This document shows, in pieces, positions 58,647-64,000 of a stretch of 64,000 nt of DNA (the stretch's first letter is position 1; every line of letters starts with the position of its first letter). Below the pieces are notes generated by a model, which saw only the letters and a program-made list of their open reading frames with translations, ran no database searches and had not been told where the DNA came from. Both the position numbers and the translations under genes were made by a program. Location: contig NZ_VYTY01000001.1 in the NCBI RefSeq assembly GCF_009821115.1, forward strand, positions 620,001-684,000. Direction: 5' to 3'. Source of the DNA: Nitrincola alkalisediminis (GTDB lineage Bacteria; Pseudomonadota; Gammaproteobacteria; Pseudomonadales; Balneatricaceae).

Positions 58647-58681
58647 TCTGATAATGCAACTTTTTCATCTGGATTAATGTA

Positions 58682-59614
58682 ATGAGCAGCTGGCTGGATA
58701 AAATAGTACCCTCTCTGGTGAAACGTACAGAAGCGAAACGTTCGAGTGTGCCAGAGGGATTGTGGGAAAAATGCCCGAAGTGTGATTCGGTTTTGTATAA
58801 GCCTGAATTGGACAAAAACTTAAATGTTTGCCCTAAGTGCGATCACCACATGCGCATTGGGGCTCGCCGTCGTTTGGATCTTTTCCTCGATCCTGATAAT
58901 CGGAAAGAAATCGGGGCTGATGTGTTGCCTGTGGATCGTCTTAAGTTTAAAGACTCCAAAAAATACAAAGATCGTCTAGTGGCGGCTGAAAAAAGCACCG
59001 GTGAGACGGATGCCTTAGTCGCGATGAGTGGAACCCTTGAAGGTCAGCCAGTTGTGGCCGTTGCTTTTGAGTTTAACTTCATGGGCGGCTCTATGGGTGC
59101 GGTTGTCGGTGAGCGGTTTGTGCAAGCGGCTCATCTTGCCCTGGAGCGTAAAATTCCACTGGTTTGCTTTGCAGCATCTGGTGGAGCACGTATGCAGGAA
59201 GCCTTATTTTCATTGATGCAGATGGCTAAAACCAGTGCTGCACTCGAAAAAATGAAGCTTGCGGGTGTGCCGTATATCTCCGTATTGACCGACCCTGTTT
59301 ACGGTGGTGTGTCAGCGAGTCTTGCGATGTTGGGAGATCTGAATATTGCTGAGCCCAATGCACTGATCGGCTTTGCTGGCCCGCGTGTGATTGAGCAGAC
59401 CGTGCGTGAAAAACTCCCCGAAGGTTTTCAACGTAGTGAGTTTTTATTGGCCCACGGTCAGGTGGATATGATTGTTGAGCGGAAAGAGATGAGAACGCGT
59501 GTTGCGGCTATTCTCAGTAAGCTCATGGGGCACCCGACGGTGTGTCCAGTGTCTGATGCGCCCGCATCAGAGGCTTCAACCGATGAACCTATTGAAAATG
59601 AAGTGAGTCAATAA
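58682..59614 (+). CDS. accD: Acetyl-CoA carboxylase carboxyltransferase subunit beta
   Basis: AccD is half of the carboxyltransferase that makes malonyl-CoA. The 310-residue protein has the N-terminal zinc ribbon ([13 protein letters not shown] and [14 protein letters not shown]), the carboxyltransferase core [18 protein letters not shown], the oxyanion region [20 protein letters not shown] and [16 protein letters not shown] charged C-terminal tail follows. It starts 36 bases after the trpA remnant with only a weak site (GGATTA) upstream. folC begins two bases after the stop. Confidence 0.96.
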   Translation: MSSWLDKIVPSLVKRTEAKRSSVPEGLWEKCPKCDSVLYKPELDKNLNVCPKCDHHMRIGARRRLDLFLDPDNRKEIGADVLPVDRLKFKDSKKYKDRLVAAEKSTGETDALVAMSGTLEGQPVVAVAFEFNFMGGSMGAVVGERFVQAAHLALERKIPLVCFAASGGARMQEALFSLMQMAKTSAALEKMKLAGVPYISVLTDPVYGGVSASLAMLGDLNIAEPNALIGFAGPRVIEQTVREKLPEGFQRSEFLLAHGQVDMIVERKEMRTRVAAILSKLMGHPTVCPVSDAPASEASTDEPIENEVSQ

Positions 59615-59616
59615 CT

Positions 59617-60903
59617 GTGGTAGAGGTTGCATCGTCGACGTGGGGTCTTTCCCGATGGTTGGAGTATATTGAATCTTGCCATCCTGGCGAAATTGATCTG
59701 GGTTTGGATCGTGTCAGTCAGGTTGCAGCTAAGCTGGAAATCAACTTAAACAAGAGCTTTGTTTTTACGGTGGGAGGGACCAACGGAAAGGGGACCACCA
59801 CACGTCTCTTGGAGTCAGTGTTTTCGGCCGCTGGCTTGGTGGTTGCAACCTACACCTCGCCTCATTTTCTACGCTATAACGAGCGCGTTCGCTTGGCTGG
59901 CAAAGACATCAGTGATCAGGACTTGTGTCAATGTTTTGCGCAAATTGAAGCGGCGCGGTCCGATATACCCCTTACTTACTTTGAGTATGGAACATTAGCG
60001 GCCTTGTTGTTTTTTACTCAGACCGCGCCTGATATCGTTATTCTGGAAGTTGGGCTTGGTGGGCGTTTGGATGCGATCAACATCATTGATGCTGATGTTT
60101 CAATCGTGACCACAGTGTCGATGGATCATATGGATTGGCTTGGTGACACGCGTGACGCGATAGGTTTTGAAAAAGCCGGTATTTATAGGTCTGAAAAACC
60201 GGCCATCTGTGGAGATCTGAATCCACCGCAAACTCTAGTAGACCATGCGCAGTCGATAGGTGCTCATTTATTCCTGCGCAACCTTGATTTTTCGATTCAA
60301 GAAAAAGATGGCGTCTGGGATTGGAAAGGACGCGATCTCCAGGGCGCTACCGTCGAGTTATTGGATTTAGATATGCCTGCTTTGCCTTTGCAAAATGCGG
60401 CCACAGCCGTTCAGGCCATTTTGCTTTCTCCATTTTCCGTGACGGAAGCTCATATTCGTTCGGGTTTGTGCAGTGCCTCATTAACAGGGCGTATGCAAAT
60501 GCTCAGGCTGAATGATTCAGAATGTATTCTTGATGTGGCGCATAATCCAGAATCGGCGGCGTATCTCAGCTCGGCTTTAAGTAAGCTTCCCCCAAAGCCA
60601 ACACACGTTGTTCTTGGAATGTTGGCAGATAAAGATATAGGTGAAGTTTTACGAGCACTTCGTTTAGACGTTGACCATTGGCACCTTGTCAGTCTCGATA
60701 CACCTCGTGGTGCAACCGCAAAACAATTGCAGGCATTTTTTAACGACTGCGCACCGAATCACTTGGATAAGCTCACTCTTCATTCTGACGTACCGAGTGC
60801 GTTAACCTATCTTTCCCAGCATCTTTCTGAGCAGCATCGAGTGGTCGTGGCAGGCTCATTCTATACCGTGACAGATGCGTTAGCCTATTTAACTTCCCCT
60901 TAG
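59617..60903 (+). CDS. folC: Bifunctional dihydrofolate synthase/folylpolyglutamate synthase
   Basis: FolC adds glutamate to dihydropteroate and further glutamates to folate. The 428-residue Mur-ligase-like protein shows the ATP loop VGGTNGKGTTTRLLES, the folate-binding YTSPHFLRYNERVRL, EVGLGGRLDAINII, the metal His in SMDHMDWLG and the C-terminal domain LDVAHNPESAAYL. The GTG start follows the accD stop by two bases, so it is probably coupled to accD. Confidence 0.95.
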   Translation: MVEVASSTWGLSRWLEYIESCHPGEIDLGLDRVSQVAAKLEINLNKSFVFTVGGTNGKGTTTRLLESVFSAAGLVVATYTSPHFLRYNERVRLAGKDISDQDLCQCFAQIEAARSDIPLTYFEYGTLAALLFFTQTAPDIVILEVGLGGRLDAINIIDADVSIVTTVSMDHMDWLGDTRDAIGFEKAGIYRSEKPAICGDLNPPQTLVDHAQSIGAHLFLRNLDFSIQEKDGVWDWKGRDLQGATVELLDLDMPALPLQNAATAVQAILLSPFSVTEAHIRSGLCSASLTGRMQMLRLNDSECILDVAHNPESAAYLSSALSKLPPKPTHVVLGMLADKDIGEVLRALRLDVDHWHLVSLDTPRGATAKQLQAFFNDCAPNHLDKLTLHSDVPSALTYLSQHLSEQHRVVVAGSFYTVTDALAYLTSP

Positions 60904-60917
60904 GTTAGTAAAAACAA

Positions 60918-61523
60918 ATGAAAGATGCGATTAAATATAGAGTCACGGGCGCCTTGATTTTAGGCGTTATGTTAGCGGCATTAGTTCCATTTGCATTCGA
61001 TGGTGCAGGGCATGGTGAACGCTATGTTGCGCCTGCCGTGCAGATCGCGCCTAGACCTGTTGCCCCTGAGCCAGTATTGCAACCTGTGCCAGACATCGGC
61101 GTTCAGGTGGAGGCTCAGGTGGAAGAAGCGGTTGTCGCGGCTCCCGTTGTTATTGAGCGAACCCCACCTGCACCTGTTCAGCAGGTTGTGAGTATCGACC
61201 CTCCACAGGCTTCGGTGTCTCGTCCGTTGGAATCTTTAGCGCCGACGTTAAATCCTGTGCAAGAAGCCCCGGCTTTAGATGCCGATCAGATACCCGCTGC
61301 ATGGGCACTTCAGCTTGCGAGCTTTCGTCAAGAAGCGAATGCGCGTGAACTTAGAACGCGGCTCATTAATGCCGGTCATCGTGTGTACATTCGCCATGGG
61401 GATGATGTTGTTCGAGTGTTTGTCGGTCCCGAGATGCAGCGTACACGTCTTGAAGAGTTGAAGGTCAGTCTTAAGAATGAATATGGCTTAGACGGCATTA
61501 TCGTTCGCTTTTCAACGCAATAA
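60918..61523 (+). CDS. dedD: DedD-like SPOR domain protein
   Basis: A 201-residue inner-membrane protein: short cytoplasmic N-terminus, one transmembrane segment (about 8-28, TGALILGVMLAALVPF), a long Pro/Val/Ala-rich periplasmic linker and a C-terminal SPOR domain (about 125-201, WALQLASFRQEANARELRTRL) that binds denuded septal peptidoglycan. DedD takes part in cell division. It follows folC by 14 bases. Confidence 0.92.
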   Translation: MKDAIKYRVTGALILGVMLAALVPFAFDGAGHGERYVAPAVQIAPRPVAPEPVLQPVPDIGVQVEAQVEEAVVAAPVVIERTPPAPVQQVVSIDPPQASVSRPLESLAPTLNPVQEAPALDADQIPAAWALQLASFRQEANARELRTRLINAGHRVYIRHGDDVVRVFVGPEMQRTRLEELKVSLKNEYGLDGIIVRFSTQ

Positions 61524-61584
61524 CACGATAGGTTTGCTGCAGTTGCTCTGTTAAACTAGGCACATTGAGGATGTAATTGGATTC

Positions 61585-62085
61585 ATGATGAATTGGGTTG
61601 ATTGGACAATTATTGGTATTATTGCCATATCGGCAGTGTTAAGTCTTAGAAGAGGCTTTGTCAAAGAGGCAATATCCCTTGCTTCTTGGGTAGCGGCTTT
61701 TATTGTTGGACGTTTATTTTCTGATGTGTTGGCGGATATCCTTTCAGGCTATCTTGATGTGCCACCATCGGTCCATTTACTCATCGCATTCTCTGTGCTG
61801 TTCATCGCCACGCTGATTGTTGGAAACCTCTTGGCTTCTTTAATTGGCGGCTTGGTGCATGCAACGGGCTTATCCGCCACCGACCGGATTTTGGGCGTTG
61901 GTTTTGGTGTGCTTAGAGGCGGTTTAGTGGTTGTGATCATGATTGTGTTATTAAAAATGACACCCGCTATACAAGATCCCTGGTGGAATGAGTCCGTGCT
62001 TATTCCGCATTTTTTGGTGATGGAAACCTGGTCAAGGGATATGGCGCAGGATATAGGGCAGGCGATCTGGAATATAGGTCGCTGA
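61585..62085 (+). CDS. cvpA: CvpA family membrane protein
   Basis: A 166-residue protein with four hydrophobic segments (about 5-20, 30-48, 62-85 and 100-125) and the CvpA motifs NWVDWTIIGIIAISAVLSLR, RGFVKEAISLASWV and TDRILGVGFGVLRG. CvpA was found through colicin V production and affects envelope stress tolerance; its molecular job is unclear. It lies 50 bases before purF, as in many gammaproteobacteria. Confidence 0.93.
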   Translation: MMNWVDWTIIGIIAISAVLSLRRGFVKEAISLASWVAAFIVGRLFSDVLADILSGYLDVPPSVHLLIAFSVLFIATLIVGNLLASLIGGLVHATGLSATDRILGVGFGVLRGGLVVVIMIVLLKMTPAIQDPWWNESVLIPHFLVMETWSRDMAQDIGQAIWNIGR

Positions 62086-62135
62086 GCTATCTTACATGGA
62101 TCTCGAATTAACGCGTCTCTCTTGAGGTTGATTGA

Positions 62136-63662
62136 ATGTGCGGTATCGTCGGCATTTTTGCCAGAAGCAATGTTAACCAGACTATTTTCGATGCACTAAC
62201 AGTGCTGCAACACCGTGGGCAGGATGCAGCCGGTATGGTAACTTGTGAGGGTGATCGTTTCTTTATGCGCAAAGACAACGGTCTTGTTAACGAAGTATTC
62301 AGAACGCGTCACATGAAACGCTTGATGGGTAATATGGGGATAGGGCATGTTCGCTATCCTACAGCCGGTAGTTCTAGCTCTGCGGAAGCTCAGCCGTTCT
62401 ATGTAAACTCTCCTTATGGTATAGCCTTAGCTCATAACGGAAATTTGACCAATGCTGAAGCCTTGGCGGATGATATTTTCCGTGCAGACTTGCGACACAT
62501 TAATACCACGTCGGACTCTGAGGTGTTGTTGAATGTGTTTGCTCACGAGCTCCAGCGTCTTGGCAAGCTGACACCGACGGCTGTCGATATGTTTAAAGCC
62601 GTTGAAGAAGTGCACAAGCGTTGTCAGGGTGGTTATGCCGTGGTTGCCATGATCACAGGTTACGGTGTTTTGGCTTTCCGTGATCCATACGGAATTCGTC
62701 CATTGGTCTACGGCAAGCGTGTGGTTGATGGCAAAGTCGAGTACATGGTGGCATCCGAAAGCGTGGCCCTTGATACCTCAGGTTTTGAGCGTGTACGCGA
62801 TTTAGTGCCGGGTGAAGCGCTCTACATCGATAACGAAGGCCAGTTGTTCTTGCAGCAGTGCGCAACTCAGCAGACATTGGCGCCTTGTTTATTTGAGTAT
62901 GTCTATCTTGCTCGCCCTGATTCCATTATTGAAAATATCTCTGTTCATTCTTCCAGAATGCTAATGGGGGTCAAGCTTGCGGATAAAATTAAGAAAGAGC
63001 GTCCTGATCACGATATCGATGTGGTTATTCCCATACCCGATACAAGTCGAACGGCGGCTCTCGAAATGGCGCATGCATTAGGTGTTACTTTCCGAGAAGG
63101 CTTTATTAAAAATCGATATATTGGCCGCACGTTTATTATGCCGGGTCAGACATTACGCAAAAAGTCTGTTCGTCAAAAGCTCAACCCAATTGCATCGGAG
63201 TTTAAAGATAAAGTAGTGATGCTGGTTGATGACTCAATCGTGCGGGGAACCACCTCTAAGCAAATTGTGCAGATGGCGCGTGACGCTGGCGCTCGAAAAG
63301 TCTATTTTGCATCCGCTGCCCCCGAGGTTCGTTTTCCGAACGTATACGGCATCGACATGCCAAGTGCCACTGAATTAGTGGCTCATGGCCGCTCAGCTGA
63401 AGACGTTGGCAACTATATCGGTTGCGATTGGATGCTGTATCAGGACCTGGATGACCTCAAGGCATGCATTACAGAGCTGAATTCAGATATTAAAGAGTTT
63501 GATACCTGTGTTTTTGATGGCAAGTACGTCACGGGTTCGGTGAACGCTGAATACTTACAAAAGCTTGAGAGCAAGCGCAATGATGATGCCAAAACCATGG
63601 CTGATTCAGATAGCGATGCAGAAGAAGATGCATCTGCCGATCTTCACACTCGTATTAACTGA
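62136..63662 (+). CDS. purF: Amidophosphoribosyltransferase
   Basis: PurF makes 5-phosphoribosylamine from PRPP and glutamine, the first step of purine synthesis. The N-terminal nucleophile Cys follows the initiator Met ([10 protein letters not shown]). The Ntn glutaminase domain contains [19 protein letters not shown] and [11 protein letters not shown]; the PRPP motif is [19 protein letters not shown]. The length of 508 is normal, with an acidic Asp/Glu-rich tail. GAGG precedes the ATG at suitable spacing. Confidence 0.97.
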   Translation: MCGIVGIFARSNVNQTIFDALTVLQHRGQDAAGMVTCEGDRFFMRKDNGLVNEVFRTRHMKRLMGNMGIGHVRYPTAGSSSSAEAQPFYVNSPYGIALAHNGNLTNAEALADDIFRADLRHINTTSDSEVLLNVFAHELQRLGKLTPTAVDMFKAVEEVHKRCQGGYAVVAMITGYGVLAFRDPYGIRPLVYGKRVVDGKVEYMVASESVALDTSGFERVRDLVPGEALYIDNEGQLFLQQCATQQTLAPCLFEYVYLARPDSIIENISVHSSRMLMGVKLADKIKKERPDHDIDVVIPIPDTSRTAALEMAHALGVTFREGFIKNRYIGRTFIMPGQTLRKKSVRQKLNPIASEFKDKVVMLVDDSIVRGTTSKQIVQMARDAGARKVYFASAAPEVRFPNVYGIDMPSATELVAHGRSAEDVGNYIGCDWMLYQDLDDLKACITELNSDIKEFDTCVFDGKYVTGSVNAEYLQKLESKRNDDAKTMADSDSDAEEDASADLHTRIN

Positions 63663-63671
63663 GGTATCCCT

Positions 63672-64000
63672 ATGACTGATTCGTTTGAGCGTGCTTCTCG
63701 CATTCAATTCTCCGGTCAGGAGTATGACCTTGAGACCTTAGCCGTTCGAGCGGGTCAGCATCGGAGTGATGAAGGCGAGCATAGCGACGCTATTTTTCCG
63801 ACCTCAAGCTTTGTTTTTTCGACGGCGCGTGAAGCGGCTGCTCGCTTTGGTGGCGAGGAAGACGGCAATATATACTCGCGTTTTACCAACCCAACGGTGC
63901 GTGCATTCGAAAAACGGATTGCAGCGCTTGAGGGTGGGGAACGTGCAGTTGCGACAGCCTCTGGCATGGCCGCGATCTTGAGTTTGGGCTTGGCGTTGAT
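63672..64000 (+). CDS. metZ: O-succinylhomoserine sulfhydrylase, partial
   Basis: The first 109 codons of a PLP-dependent Cys/Met metabolism enzyme, cut off by the right edge before the PLP lysine. Blocks are DLETLAVRAGQHRSD, AIFPTSSFVFSTAREAA, GGEEDGNIYSRFTNPTV and ATASGMAAILSLGLA. MetZ converts O-succinylhomoserine and sulfide to homocysteine; purF-metZ is a known neighbour pair in Pseudomonas. It starts ten bases after the purF stop with GAGGT upstream. Confidence 0.9.
   Translation, partial: MTDSFERASRIQFSGQEYDLETLAVRAGQHRSDEGEHSDAIFPTSSFVFSTAREAAARFGGEEDGNIYSRFTNPTVRAFEKRIAALEGGERAVATASGMAAILSLGLAL

Overview
The window comes from a marine-type gammaproteobacterium of the Oceanospirillales/Pseudomonadales kind. 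The evidence is the gene order leuC-leuD-leuB-asd-usg-fimV-truA-trpF-accD-folC-dedD-cvpA-purF-metZ, which is the arrangement known from Pseudomonas and its marine relatives, plus a TRAP transporter, class III PHA synthase genes, HexR-type Entner-Doudoroff control and a moderate base composition. The genus cannot be fixed from the sequence. Nearly all of the window is well-packed chromosomal housekeeping DNA; the first 1.4 kb is accessory.

Layout. 1-1395: the end of an integron cassette array on the minus strand. A zinc-ribbon/Mrr-type nuclease cassette ends inside a well-formed attC site, followed by a truncated membrane-anchored coiled-coil cassette gene. 1396-2259: 860 bases without a convincing gene. 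2260-5712: a response regulator, aroC, speD and speE. 5709-11014: a branched-chain 2-oxoacid dehydrogenase operon (E1alpha, E1beta, E2) with a eukaryotic-like protein kinase as its last gene. 11180-15900: a periplasmic-sensor GGDEF protein, a sugar-type porin and a LacI regulator.

15958-28608 is a compact carbohydrate block: eda, pgl, zwf, hexR, pykA, gap, edd, glk, mgsA, pgi and a hexose-6-phosphate mutarotase. Together these phosphorylate glucose, interconvert hexose phosphates and run the Entner-Doudoroff route to pyruvate. HexR is the expected regulator, and a near-palindromic AT-rich motif recurs at the zwf/hexR, gap/edd and pgi promoters. A TRAP transporter (28651-31507) and a secreted PQQ sugar dehydrogenase (31691-32827) follow.

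32890-48388 is mixed: tRNA-Pro(UGG), hrpB, a FabH2-like synthase, a MarR-MATE efflux pair, a KAS II paralogue divergent from a TetR regulator, a DUF815 ATPase, a GalB-like PIG-L hydratase, an MFS transporter, and a polyhydroxyalkanoate module (DUF6489, phaR, phaC, phaE). 48514-64000 is the conserved leu-asd-fimV-acc-fol-pur run, cut off within metZ at the right edge.

Points most worth a second look: a scar where trpB and trpA should lie between trpF and accD, with about 53 C-terminal codons of trpA still readable; a Hanks-type kinase translationally close to a branched-chain dehydrogenase whose E1alpha keeps the serine-rich loop that is phosphorylated in mitochondria; the integron attC and its nuclease cassette; and a 10-bp GC-rich hairpin with a UUCG loop inside the first codons of truA.
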